64,000 bases of DNA from Sphagnum compactum (GCA_965153455.1 OZ234500.1:5394001-5458000); one strand, 5' to 3'; counted from the stretch's first letter, positions 24,481 to 36,540 are shown. Notes: generated from the sequence alone by a model not told the origin. Made by a program: numbers and translations.

Positions 24481-25062
24481 CAATGGTACCGACAATGAAG
24501 CCGCCCCTGAAGCCGCTCGAATCATCATCCATCCTGTCATCCATCCGGATGGATGAAATCCGTCTATATACAGCAACAAGAGTTGCAGCTGCAGGAATAG
24601 CAACAGCAGGAGCGATGGCGGCGGCTGTGAATGAAGCCTCCCCTGAAGCCGGACGGACAGTGGCCACGGACAGTAGCTAAAAAAAAGGTAGTCTTAGTTA
24701 TGGGCCTCAAAATAATGACAAAGTCAAAGAACTGACAGTTCTTCCACGAAAACCATGAGCTCGGCAAGGTTGTTGAAATGAAAGGAACCGACGATTCTTT
24801 CGTTCCTGTTGGGTTCTCAAGAACCGGAACCGAAAGGTTAAAGAACTGGAGTGAGAAATGCGGAGGACCAGGCCGAGGGGGGGATCGACGGGTTAAAGAC
24901 CCGGAGTGGGAAATGCGAAGGACCGGGCGAGGGGGGGCTTGACGAATTAAAGAACCGGAGTGGGAAATGTGAAGGACCGGGCGGGGGGGGGGGATCGACG
25001 GGGTTGAACCAAACATTGTTGAAATAACACACCTGTGCATTATGCACGGGGCACACACTAGT
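24480..25062. mobile_element. GC-rich G-run element with Helitron-like 3' end (copy 1)
   Basis: An abrupt GC-rich island in AT-rich DNA. The right part has three tandem 54-55-bp units (from about 24,840, 24,895 and 24,949), each with 'aaagaaccggagtgggaaat', 'gaaggaccgggcg' and a G7-G12 run. It ends in a short hairpin GTGCA-TTA-TGCAC (25,035-25,047), ten spacer bases, then CTAG followed by T (25,058-25,062). That layout fits the 3' terminus of Helitrons (hairpin 10-12 nt before CTRR, T target). A second copy near 45.8 kb has the same hairpin and spacing. The left part (24,480-24,680) includes a short alanine-rich open frame on either strand and the palindrome ATCCATCCGGATGGAT at 24,539. It may be captured gene sequence. 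The 5' boundary is not defined. Confidence 0.4.
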
Positions 25063-26284
25063 CTACCTCTATATGAGACCTATTTCCTACAGAATTGGTT
25101 ACCAAGGTGAAACCAAAGATTAACTCAGATGAGGTTCATCCACAACTGAGTAATAATAGGCATCCAGTGGATGGTGCACTGGTGGATGCTGGTTCACTGT
25201 GGGCCTTCTTCTGTTGTAGGATGTAGCTTGTGTTGCTGAGTCAAGTATGTGCAATAGGCAAGAAGAAACTAAGCATCCTAAATAAGACTAAATACAAGCA
25301 TCCTCAATAAGACTTTACTTGAGTGCAGCAGGCTTTAGGGTTTGTTGCATAAATGGGTCCCATTGCAGGCCACAACATGTGGTACATGAGTTGAACCATT
25401 TTCAAACCTTGTGTCCCAGACGACAAATTGCTGTTTTCTAAATCGTCCCCTTTTTGCTTTCTTTGATCGGATGGGTGGAATCCTGTGTTGTTGTTCTTGG
25501 CTGAAAGAAATCAATCCTGAATCCTCATGTTGTTGTTGTTGCCCTCCTCCTCCTTCAGATTTTGGCTTTGGATTCCACTCACAAATTGTCATGTGGGAAA
25601 CAAAAAAAACCCCAAAATGTGAAGAAATACTACTATGGTATGACAATTAATTCATTGTCTTCAGTAAAAAAAGATCAAAAATTAAAAATTAATTTGTAAA
25701 AAAAATTTAAGAATTTTTTAAATGTATATATATATGTAAGAAAAAATTGCAATTGGGGAGTGTGAGAGCTTCTTACTTTTGGGTAAACTAAAGTAACATA
25801 GTGGCATTTGACTATTGAGTTTTGCCACTTGTAAAAGAAACTATGTTTGTACTTAATAATTACTTATATAGAAACTCAACCATGTGTGCACTCTTGGGTT
25901 TTGCAATGGAGTGGTGTGTATGCCAAGATAAACCCAAATTTGACTTTTGAAACTTAAAACTCAAAGTGGGGGCATCTGAAGAGTTGAGATCAACAAATTG
26001 GGAACCATCATGAAACCCCACATTTTTATTTTTTTCCCTTTAAGTTTTGACTTACACACTATGTATACACTTTTTATTTATAGTAGTTGCTAAATCCAAC
26101 AATTCTAATATCAAAAAAGTTCACAACTTTCCTCTTATCACTCACTAATTGCCCTAATATACACCACACATATAGAGTATGTATATATAGAGTATGTATA
26201 TATTTGTGCTTTGTGTGTCTTTGGTCAATTGCTTGAACCCTAAAAAAGTGCCAAAGGTTTTTCTGGATTCTTTTTGGTTTCTCG
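25063..26284. other. Intergenic DNA, nothing recognised
   Basis: Short frames only, no domains. Contains AT-rich and (TA)n-like stretches near 25,720 and 26,160. Confidence 0.45.
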
Positions 26285-26612
26285 CAGTTCAGAATGTGCT
26301 CTCGTAGTGTTCCCATCATGTTCTCATCAAGTTCCCAATGTGTTCCCCAAGTGATTCCAAATAGAACCACATTTTATCCCATATGCTTTGCCCAAAGTTG
26401 TCCTCTTTTCACCTACCTATATATAGCTGGGGCCAAAGGGAAGGTACTCTATCTTGAGAATAGAAACTTCTATTTTGGGGAGACTCCAAGGTTTGGATTT
26501 ATTTTTTTGCCCTTTTTTTGTGGTGATAAGCCAATCATAATGGCTCATTGCCCACCCCCCCCCTCCCCAAAAGGAAAAAGTTGAAGTTGGGAGGCACCCT
26601 ATCTAATTAATT
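26285..26612. repeat. Dispersed repeat family, copy B
   Basis: Same order of words as copy A: 'agttcccaatgtgttcccc', 'atcccatatgctttgccc', 'cacctacctatatatag', 'gataagccaatcataatgg', 'ctcattgccc' and 'ctaattaattca'. It adds 'atagaaacttctattttg', which copy C also has. It lies immediately before copy C in the same orientation. Confidence 0.65.
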
Positions 26613-26639
26613 CAAAGATGAACACCTTTTCTCCCCTTT

Positions 26640-27055
26640 TCTTCCATTAGCCTAGGTCAAAAATGGTGGCAAACAAAATGTAGGAATAGAAAATTCTTCT
26701 TAGCCAATGAGGCAATGCAATATGCACCCAATAGGCCCATGGTTTTTCTTTTGGGGGGGGGGGGGGGGGGGGGGGTTGGTGTTGGAATTTTTTTGTTCCC
26801 CAAGTTCCCAATGTGTTCCCTAATATGTTCTCAATGAAACCACACTTTTATCCTATATGCTTTCCTCAAAGCAGTCCCCCTTTCACATGAGTCAAAAGGG
26901 GCAGACACTCCATCTTTCAATAGAAACTTCTATTTTGCAGAGCTTTAAGCTTTTTTCTTTTTTCAGGTGATGGGCCAATCAAAATGGCTCATTGAAAAAA
27001 AGAAAAAAAAAGAAAATGCAAAAAAAGTTTTCCCACTATCTAATTAATTCAATAA
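26640..27055. repeat. Dispersed repeat family, copy C, with G23 run
   Basis: Contains 'gccaatgaggcaatgcaat', a run of 23 G at 26,753-26,775, 'agttcccaatgtgttccc', 'atagaaacttctattttg', 'gatgggccaatcaaaatgg' and 'ctaattaattcaa'. Direct neighbour of copy B, so the family can occur in tandem. Confidence 0.65.
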
Positions 27056-28977
27056 TTTTTTTTGAGTTTTTTCAGTTTGAATGAATGAGTTGAGTAAATG
27101 AATTAATAAAGTTGAGAAAATGAATGAACGAAGTTGAGAAAATGAATGAGATTCAGAGGATGTTGTTGAGTTCTGTCACCTTTCTCATCCAGCCAGCCAT
27201 GAGTGTGTTAGTTGTTTTTCTGGCGAAATTTTTGCCAAAAAGAAAAATTTGGAATTTAAAGTTCCAAAAAAAAAGTGAATATTGAAAGGTTTTCAATCGC
27301 CAGAAGTGAGAAAAGAATAATAAAAACCACCAGATTTCTATACTTGGTTTTTTCAATGTGCAGCCATAAAATATAGAAGAATGACTAAAGATAGGTACTG
27401 AATATTTGGTTTAAAAATACCCAGATTTGGCTAAACCTTCGTAGGGATGATAGCCACTTTTTCTAAATCTTCCTATGGCTGATCACCACTTTGACTATAA
27501 TTTTTTTTAAATTCCTAAAAAAAAAAAAGAAAAAAAGTGCAGCAGCAGACCTGCTTTACCCCAAAAATAAAATAAAATAAAATAAAATAAAATAAAAGCA
27601 GATGTTGAAATTCTTGCTCATAACTTCATCTGCAGCAGCTTTTCTTTCTGACATTTTTACCTTTTTCTTTTGTGCAAGAAAAAATCTGCCTACTTTTCTT
27701 TTGTTTGACGACGACTCCAAGAGCCTCTCTTTCTCTCTCTAGATTTCTTTCTCTCTCTCTGGAACTCTTTTCTGTTTGCAACGACCACCTGGGACATGTG
27801 CTTCTTTTTTCTTTTTCTTTTTTCCTTTTTTTTTTTTGGCAAAACATCACAAAATTTCAACCTGAAAAAAAGGACTTTTTCGACCTATCCAAAGGATATT
27901 TACATGGCAAAAAAAACAAAGACCCAAATTCGCCAGAATTCAAAGAAAAAAAAAAGAAAAAACCCCAAATTGACCAAATTCCAAATAACCCAAATTCCAG
28001 ATTTTTTATGATAAGTTCCAGTAAGTAAGTAAGTAGGTAGCCAAGAATAGAGAAGGATTTTGGGTTGGTTTTTTTTCTAAATTTTCTAAATTCTTATTTT
28101 AATAATAATTTCATTTTCATATCTAGTAATAATGTAGCCAAATCTGGCTAAATCATCTTATGGATGGAAGATCACCACTTCCTCAGCTACATCACAAAAT
28201 TCTATAAATAAATAAATAAAATAAAATAAGAAGGAGAAAAAGCTCTGCAGCAGCCTGGCTGGGGACTTTCTAACTCCTCGAGCTCCTGATTCTTGACCAA
28301 TCCTTTTCCTCAGGATTGCAGCAGCAGCGTTTGCCCAGAAGGGGGTGTGGGAGGAATTTTGTTGTTGTTGTTGTTGTACTCTCATTCAGCAGCTTGATCC
28401 TGTAGCAAACGCGGCTTGGAAACAGTTTGCTAGCAAGACTTGTTTGTGTTTTGATTACTTGCTGGACGATGCATTGTTCAAAGAGTGTTTTTTTTTCGCA
28501 AAGGAAAGTCTAGAGTTATGTTAGAAATTCCTGAGAACTCATGATCGCCTAGCTGCACATCTAGAACTAGAAGAAGAAGAAGAGGATGATGATGATGATG
28601 ATGACGATGATGATAGCTGCTCCAGAGTTCCCATTTTGTTTTTGTAGGAAGACTTAGAAGCTGGATTCTCTCCAAGTCTTCAAGACCTGCAAACCAGCTT
28701 GTAGACTCCTGGCCAAAAACTCTATGAGAATTCATGCAGCAGCGTCATGTGAGCAGCTTGGAGAGTAGCTTCTTCAGCAGTTTTTTTCATTGTCGAGGCA
28801 GCTCCTGAGACTCTTGGTCATTCAAGAAAACAACCCCCCCCCAAAAAAACACAAAACAAGAAAAAAGCTTGTCTGAAGCTTAAAGATGGCAGCAAAGTAA
28901 AGCTGGTGCAGGAGCTCGGGGGCTGCCGGAATTCAGTCCAGGACATCCCAAACTAGACTAGACGCAGCTTATAGGGT
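27056..28977. other. Intergenic DNA and probable 5' region of the membrane protein gene
   Basis: 27-28 kb is AT-rich with an (AAAAT)n run (27,566-27,598) and poly-T/CT tracts. From about 28.2 kb composition becomes less AT-rich and includes (GAA)n/(GAT)n at about 28,568-28,617. This stretch probably holds the promoter and 5' UTR of the following gene. No coding frame recognised. Confidence 0.4.
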
Positions 28978-29004
28978 ATGAACAGCACAGCTACTACTCA
29001 GTAA
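28978..29004 (+). promoter_or_regulatory. Short upstream ORF of the membrane protein gene
   Basis: An eight-codon frame (MNSTATTQ, then TAA) ends 35 bp before the proposed start codon at 29,040. If the leader begins upstream, it would be an upstream ORF able to damp translation. Transcription of this part is assumed, not shown. Confidence 0.3.
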
Positions 29005-29039
29005 GTCTAGTGAAAGCTTTAACGACAGTCTCGTCTGGA

Positions 29040-32000
29040 ATGGATCATACAAGAAGTTGTCGAGGATCGGAAGATGATCAACCTCGAGCAGAATCTAGTA
29101 ATCACCTCAGAACAACTACTTCTAGCTGGGGATCATTTGGAGTAGGGATCCTTGATCCGCGGCTTCATGGAGCATCAAGTCCTCAAAAACCACAAGTGAA
29201 TTCCACGCCTCAATATAATTATAGATCAGGATCGCGTTGCAGCAGCCGTGCAGTTGCATCTTACGCAGCAAAGATTTCTAGTCCAAATCTCCTCATGTGT
29301 AACTTGCTTATTCTAGGACTGTTGCTAGCATTTCATGATTCTGTACTGCACCCTGTGCAAGCTTCTTCTTCTTCTACTTCTTCTTCCCAACAGCTTCGAG
29401 TTGTAGATCAGGAGCGTGACTCGAGGACCATTCAACAAAGTGGTCGTCGACATGAGATCAGTTGGTCAAGATCTTTTCACCTGCAGCAACTGCCACCAGA
29501 TTCCATTTCTCCTGTCACCGAGCTCTTGGATACAGCGAGCATGCATAATTTTCGTCGTGGAGCGTCCAGCATGAGGGTGCTACTACAAAGCAACACTAGT
29601 AGCTCCTCGACGAAGATCTTCAGACCTTTGGCTGCAAAGAGCGACCGCGTCGACCCTCTCAACCACTTGAGGAAGTATCGCGATGGGTTTGATCTCAAAA
29701 ACAAACACTACTGGGCGGTACGTATATGCAGATCGTCCCCTCATCCCTCTCTCTGTGTGTCTCTCTCTGTCTCTGTGTCTGTCTCTCTCCTTGGAATCGA
29801 GACAATTGCGTTACAAATCCAGGGATTGAGAGATGGTGCATGTCGGGGGGGATGACGGCAGTCGGTGATCTTCACAGGTATCTACGGATATGCAATCGCG
29901 GTTGCGTGGGCAATCTTGGGTCTGGTTTTGTCGCTCATTGCATGTTGCAAATGTCTTTGTGCGCGCCGTCGTCGTACCAAAAACCCGCGATCTGCTGCCA
30001 TTTACTGGATTCCTCGCTTCGTCGTCTGCATCCTCTCTGCTATTGCCATGTACAATCTCTCACCCCCCCCCCCCCCCTCTCTCTCTCTCTCTCTGTCTCT
30101 GTCTCTGCAAGAAACTGGATTTTCTTTGTGCTGGATGTCAAGGATCATCAGAAGCATAGGCATCTTCTTGTGCTCGATCAAACCTAAAAGATCATCATCA
30201 TCATCATCATCACTCTATGCATCGTGCTGGGTGTTGCAGAGGATGCGTTGTGGTACTGTACATAGCCAGCAAGGAGTGCAAAACGGAAGCCTACGATGTG
30301 GAAGATGTAATCCTGGAAGCTGCACAAAACGCAACAGACTCAATCCATACTGTCTCCTCCAAGCTTGCCAGTGTGCAAGTCATACTGCAACCCTACTATG
30401 GCATCATGTCATCTGTGAACACCATTGAAGCTACACTCAACAGAACGGCAAACGATGTCGTATCCAAGGTCCTCACCAACAAGGAGACCTACAAACATGT
30501 CGTGCAAATCATGTATGTCACATTTCGTGTCTGGATTTTTTCTGCAATCTGAGCTTGCTTTACCAATCTGAGCTTGTATTAGGGTTTGCTATCTGAGCTT
30601 GCATTAGGGGTTAAAATCTGAGCTTGCATTAGGGTTTGCAATCGGAGCTTGTATTAGGGTTTGCAGGTTCTTGAGTGTTTTATGTGTTCTTTGTGTTTTA
30701 TTCTCGCTCACTGTGTTCAAAATTTCTGGCTAATGGCAGATGGATTGTGTTGCTGGTGATCATATCAGTGACTCTCTTTCTCATCACCTGTGGACTTGGT
30801 ATTTTTTCTCTTGCTTCTTTCTCTCACTTTCTCTACCTTTTCTTTCTTCAAAAGCTTTTGCTTCCCAGTGATGTCAGTCTTTCTGTAATTCTTCTGGTTA
30901 TGTCCTCAAATTTCTCTCAGGGTAATCTGCACCAACCATGACAGACAGTATCTGTTTGTATGCATATTTTTTGTTTTCTTGTTGTAGCGAGAGATGATGG
31001 CACAACTTGTTTTCATGTTCTTATGTTCTGTTTGCTTCATTTTGTTTGTGCATTTCTTCTTCTGATCTTCTGTTTGATTCTTCTTTTGCAGCATCAACCT
31101 TTCTAAGGTGGAGAAGATTCTTTTATCTGTGAGTCTCGTTGCTTGCAGCTTCATAGTGCTTTCATGATCCTTTTACAATGGGCAATAGAGGACTTGCTTG
31201 ATTAGCAGGATAATGATGTATTTTTGGCCATGTGTTTTGTATTGATCAGAGCTTGTGTTAGGCTTATGGAGAGTCCATAAATTTCATCTCAAATTGACTC
31301 TCCATAACTGCAGCAGTGTTTGGCAAATCATGTCTCATAGATTGAGGATCACGAAATCAGGTTAAGATTTGGTTCCTGTTTCCAAGAAAGTAAGAGGAGG
31401 ATTGGTGGTGTTTTTGTTCATGAACAGTATCATCGTTCTGGCATGGATTATGACAATCTTGACTTGGCTCTCATTTGGCATCTTCTTTGCAGCACACAAG
31501 TAAGTAGTACTTTCCATCATCATCATCATCACTAAGGAATTTTTGTTTCTTTCCACCTCTGTTGGCAGCAGAGGTCAATCTTTATCACAGAATTCTGTGG
31601 GTTTCAAGGCAATTGCAACAGGTCTGGGATTTTGGACCCAGGATTTTTGTGGGCTTGCACTTAGAAAACGATGCAACTGGAGTATGTCAAATATTTTTTG
31701 TCCTTCATGATGTGTACTTGCTGCATTCCTGACAACAGATGGTGGGTTGTGATGGGACTTGTATGAAACAGTGTGCTGTCAGACACTTGCTTATCCTTAC
31801 AAGAATACCTGCAAGATCCAGCCAACACCACACTTGACGCTGTGCTCCCATGTGCAACTCTGGCTGCAGACAACCAAACCTATCTGACAACTCGTCAGGG
31901 CATGGATCAGCTGATTAGACAGGTGCATCCTCTCAACCTAAAACCCTTTTCCTATTAAAGCTTCCTCTGTTTTTCTTGAAATAAGAAGGATAAAGGGGGG

Positions 32001-33243
32001 ATGTTGATTCAGTATGGAACTTATTCAGAAGCTTCAACACATATAAGAAAAAAGAATCAATATGAATAAAGCTTGGCATTGGAATTTGCAGGAAAATCAA
32101 ACATTCATGGCATATGCAGGGAACATCACCTCTCTTACAGGCTTGTGTGACCCAATTGGTCCAGCACCTGATTTTGCATATACTGGCATTTGTCCTAACA
32201 ATACACTTCCCCTTGGTGATTTGCAAGAAGTGAGTTATTCCCCCCACCTTAGCAACACACCATTGTTCGCTATATATGCACATGAGATCAAACCAGTTGT
32301 GTGGAGATCTCTGTGTGTGTGTCAGAAATCTTGCATACCACAGTTGTAGTTATGGGGAAAGTTTACTTCAAAACCTAAAGATGTGATGGAGAGTCCCGGT
32401 AGGAAATGTACATCCACATGCAAAAATTGCATGTCAGTTTTCTGCAAGTTCATAGAAGTTCTGCACCCTCCTGTCTGCTATGGACTATGTTTTCACCTTG
32501 ATCAAAGGCCTGTACTGCTCTGCATTGTTCAAGAGAAGCTGAGGATAAGGAATTTATCCATGAGCTGATAGATGATAGGATGGGTGCCTGGCAGGTGATA
32601 GCGCCCTTGGTGTGCAATACGACTGGTTCAGCATGCACAAGTAGTGGTAAATTGATCTCTGAGAAACAAAATGCCTCATTCACAGATCTTAGTCAAGGTA
32701 AGCTCATGCATTCACCCAAGTCTCCTCCTATATTTGGCAGCAGAAAATTTCTTCTTCTACAAGATTATCCTCAACAGATCAATGTCACCTCTGCAACCAA
32801 AAGCAAAGATGGATAATCCTGTGCAATACATGTACCATAAGAAATGCTGTTTTGGTTTTGCTGCAAAACTCCGACAGTTCAATGTTTTATAAACCCGACT
32901 GGAATTTTGTGCTCATGGGTGGGTGATGGCTATGGTGGGTTTGGGGGGATGTCAAGCAGCTGGTCAAACCATCCTGGACACATTCCCAATACTTGATGCG
33001 CTCACAGACTGCTCATTTGTGACAAACACCGCATCATTGATAGTCAAACAACGCTGCAAAGCTGTGAACAGGGCTGTCAACCACCTCTGGATTGCATTTG
33101 TTGTGCTGTCCTCACTGATGGTATTCCTCATTGCATTCTGGGATGTTACCAATCGGCTGAATGTGGAACAACACTACCTGGCAACCATTATACCCCAGGA
33201 TGTAGTCCAGTATTCTGGCCCTTATAATGCAGTGGTCAAATAG
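29040..33243 (+). CDS. Multi-pass plasma-membrane-type protein of a plant-specific family
   Basis: Ten exons: 29040-29717, 29862-30049, 30240-30512, 30740-30798, 31092-31128, 31428-31499, 31772-31922, 32092-32229, 32595-32697 and 32960-33243 (1,983 nt, 660 aa), all GT-AG and phase-consistent. It matches the uncharacterised plant family of Arabidopsis At2g12400/At2g25270: DPLNHLRKYRDGFDLKNKHYWAS, then VIFTGIYGYAIAVAWAIL. Predicted membrane segments lie at about 230-255, 272-297, 380-400, 410-435 and 608-628. A further hydrophobic stretch (about 84-100) could be a signal peptide or anchor. The two large loops carry many N-x-S/T sites and conserved cysteines, suggesting lumenal or extracellular exposure. 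The Ser-rich N-terminal ~200 residues are longer than in Arabidopsis relatives (about 540 aa) and are not recognised. The biochemical role is unknown. The acceptor of exon 10 could be 3 bp earlier. Confidence 0.88.
30545..30666. repeat. Intronic minisatellite with telo-box motifs
   Basis: Five imperfect units of 19-26 bp in intron 3 of the membrane protein gene, each with 'atctgagcttg'. Three carry 'attagggtttg' and one 'attaggggtta'. Confidence 0.8.
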
Positions 33244-34376
33244 CATTTTCAACACTGTCAAATCCACATTTCCAATCATAGATCCATCACATACCAAATT
33301 GACAAAAGTCAGGACATCAAGGGTCCTATTAAATACATAGGAGGTAGAAGTGCAATTAAGACTGAATGATCAGTCTTTCACTCACTCCACAATTTGAATG
33401 TTTTATGTGTTTGCTTGCAGCCTCACTTAGTACCTAGTCAGTCAGGACCCAAAACAATGTTTTGAAATCCCTCTGCAATGGAGCAGCAGTCCAAGATTTG
33501 TAATGATCAGAAGCATTATTAAAAGATTGAACTGACCCAGGTTATTAATCCCAAGACAAAACCCTCATTGGAAGGGGCTAAGATTTACTAATCTTTGGAT
33601 TACTGCAAGTTTGATTATTGCATCGAGTAGTACATCCAGGTGAATTCCCTGCCACTGTAAACAAGAGAAATGGAGACAGTATCAGCACCAGTGAAAGAAT
33701 GCCTTCCACCTCTAACCCTGCACCCTTCTTCTTGTTCAACTGCAGCTGCACTTCCTACATTGCATAAAGTTTCAACATCCATTTGGAATCAGTACATGCT
33801 GAAGCCCATTAGCACATGATACTCCCTTCATTGATTAAGGTTTCCAAGTCTGTTTGGAATCAGTACATGCTGCGGCCCATTAACAGACAAGTTTATGGCA
33901 GGGTCTTCCAGATTGCCGAAGTAGCACATCAATGCCAGATATGCGTGGCCTATTACAGTAATGATTCCAATTTGCAGAGTTTGATATGGAAAGTAGTGCA
34001 GTACAAAGAGTGTACAGGGCAGATAGGCTAGACACATCAAGAAGCCAATTGAGCAGAGATGAGAGGCCATGCATTAGTTCATATCATTGTACCTTCCAGA
34101 GCTCTAGAACCTCCTACTGTGCAAGTAATACCAGTTGAATCCCATACTCCACTCTTCCACAGCAGACAAAAAATTTTTTTTTGCTTCAAACTCTTTGTAA
34201 GAGGAATCACGCATTCGAAATTGTTTGATTGCACAGCTGGTGTGCAAATGAGAAATGTAGAACCTTGTAAGAAATCCCACCATACTTGAGCCTGAGCGGG
34301 TGGTAGGAAACAAGTCACCTAACAAGGACTATGTATCTAAATACACCCACAAAAACAGACAAACGGAAATGAAAAC
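33244..34376. other. Convergent 3' intergenic region
   Basis: Lies between the 3' ends of the membrane protein gene (+) and the uL13 gene (-). It should contain both 3' UTRs. A short duplication 'tttggaatcagtacatgctg' occurs at about 33,781 and 33,853. No other gene recognised. Confidence 0.5.
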
Positions 34377-35918
34377 CTATGCCTTGTAACTGATAGGCAC
34401 CAAGGTTTCTTGCAATGAGCTGATCTGCTCCTCAACCCGCTTTGTAGCCTTGAGACGAAGCTGGATCAGCTGCTTCTTGCGCTCATAAAACACCTTGGAC
34501 TTGGCCTTCCGCTTCTCCTCCAATTCCTATACAGCAATTCAAGCAAGTAAACCCAGATCGTGAAACAAATTCAGGTTAAATCTTTCGCCATTCCACCTTC
34601 ATATCAACTTACAACCATAGCCTATCAACTGAACAAATCCTAAAGATGACTAACCGGGGAGGCCATCATCACATATCAGATTCAAACTCAGCTGCCAAGG
34701 TTTCTAAGTAACACCCTCTGTGTCACCTCTACACAGATTACAAGAGAATGAAAATATATATACCTTGATGGTGTCATAATGATGCCAGCCAACCTCAGTA
34801 GACAGGCGGCCCAACAAGCAGAACTTGTGCCCTGGCTGCAACCTCAATACCCTGGTATACACACACATCCAACCATAGTCACCAATGTCAACAGAACAGG
34901 AGCCAATTTGCTAGAAGTGTGCAATAACCCCTGGAAAATCAATCCATTAAGAAGTGATGGCATATCTGGCAGCAAAAGAGAATAAGAAAAACACTCATGA
35001 GACTCTAGAAATCTCCATACTCACAACTAATAATAGAACCAGAACTACAATCAAAGAAGGAAGATCAGCAGGAAGGAACTCACTTCAGTGCATCAGGAAT
35101 CACCATTCTCTTAATCTTGTCATATGGAGCAGGAATACCCTCAAAGGCCTTCAGGCGCTCCAATGCAGCTGCTCCACGCTTCGTCTTGTGGGGAATCATT
35201 CTGCAGCAGCACAAACAAACATTGCATCAGCAATTGGTAGAAGAAACACAGGATTTCCTTCTCTCATGAGAGACAAGTCGGTGAACACCAAATCAATCCA
35301 TCAATCAATCTCATACCGCATTGCCACCCCTGCGAAAAACGCTTGACATGACATGAAATCCTCAAAAAGGCTTACATATACTCTAGTAACAATAGAAGGA
35401 AAAACAAGACTGACTGTCCTCATAGAGGCTGGATAACTCACCCCCGGATGGTTCTCCAGAGAATACGTGCCGGTGCACGGAAATGAATAGGGCCCTTGCT
35501 GGGCTTAGTGTTCATCCTCTTTCTCAGAAACCTCAAGTACTTCATCTTCTGCCTGACAAGTCCGCCAGACAAACATATCTCCTCGCATCGCACTACCACC
35601 TGTTGTTCCCAAACAACCAAAAAATCCCCTCCGTCACTCTTATCCAACTATCCTCAAGCAACAGGAAAAGAAATCCCCCAAAACCCTCTCGCGGCACTAC
35701 CATATGCCATCATCATCTTGTGCACAAAAAGTCGACTTTAAAACACTGGCAAAAAGCAAGCTCGAGAATCCTGCTCAGCAAACAGAGGAAGAAGAAGAAC
35801 CCACCACGCGCTGACCGTTGAGAAGCTCCTTGGCGAGAATCGACGCCAAACGTCCCAACATATGATGACGCGCATCGACGACCACCACCTTGGCACACAG
35901 ACCAGATCCCGTCACCAT
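34377..35918 (-). CDS. RPL13A: 60S ribosomal protein L13a (uL13)
   Basis: Five exons on the minus strand: 35918-35805, 35599-35442, 35200-35084, 34851-34764 and 34526-34377 (627 nt, 208 aa; Arabidopsis orthologues are 206 aa). Starts [10 protein letters not shown] then [16 protein letters not shown]. Continues [83 protein letters not shown], and [20 protein letters not shown]. It ends in a Lys-rich helix and SYKA. It is a core protein of the large cytosolic ribosomal subunit. The frame is open upstream to an earlier Met, but MVTGSG is the family start. All introns are GT-AG. Nothing is missing or unusual. Confidence 0.97.
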
Positions 35919-36202
35919 TGCGCCTGTCCTTTGCTTCTTGCTCTTGCTTACTTCAGCTCTGAAAACTCGCAGCAATGGCGATGGCGCAAAAGACCAACCT
36001 CGTCTTCTTCTCGCCGTCTTGTTCCCAAACCCTTCTCCCCCTAACCTAAATCCCTAACCTAAAACAAAGACATATTCGGAAGAAACGAACCTGATCCTGA
36101 CCTAGTGCTCGCTTTAATGCACCATTGCCCCCTAGCCTACCTCGGTACCGAACGTTTCCCGAACGTTTCCCGAACCTGTCTGCGCTAGACAGCTATTGCC
36201 GG

Positions 36203-36540
36203 TTGGACGTGAAGAATCTGGATGATACTGTCGTTGTTTTCATCTCTGTCTCATCCGATGGATGTGAACGATCTGGATGATAATGTCATGATTTTCATCT
36301 CAGTCTCATCTATGTGAACGATCTGGATGATAATTGCATGGTTTTCATCCTAGTCTCATCTGATGGATGTGAATGATCTGGATGATAATTTCATGGTTTT
36401 CATCTTAGTCTCATCTGATGGACGTGAATGATCTGGATGATAATGTCATGGTTTTCATCTTAGTCTCATCTGATGGATGTGAATGATCTGGATGCTAATT
36501 TCAAGGTTTTCATCTTAGTCTCATCTGATGGATGTGAACA
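36203..36540. repeat. 55-bp minisatellite upstream of uL13
   Basis: About six units with starts near 36,202, 36,257, 36,311 (shortened to about 50 bp), 36,362, 36,417 and 36,472, and a partial unit at 36,527. Each contains 'gatggatgtgaatgatctgg', 'atgataat' and 'ttttcatcttagtctcatc'. It begins about 285 bp upstream of the uL13 start codon (minus strand), so it may lie in or next to the promoter. Confidence 0.9.

Noticed and set aside
24564-25058. 164-codon minus-strand frame with repeated PPRPVLRISHSGSL
   Set aside because: The repeat comes from the 54-55-bp G-run units. Frame changes between units and copy 2 does not keep it open.
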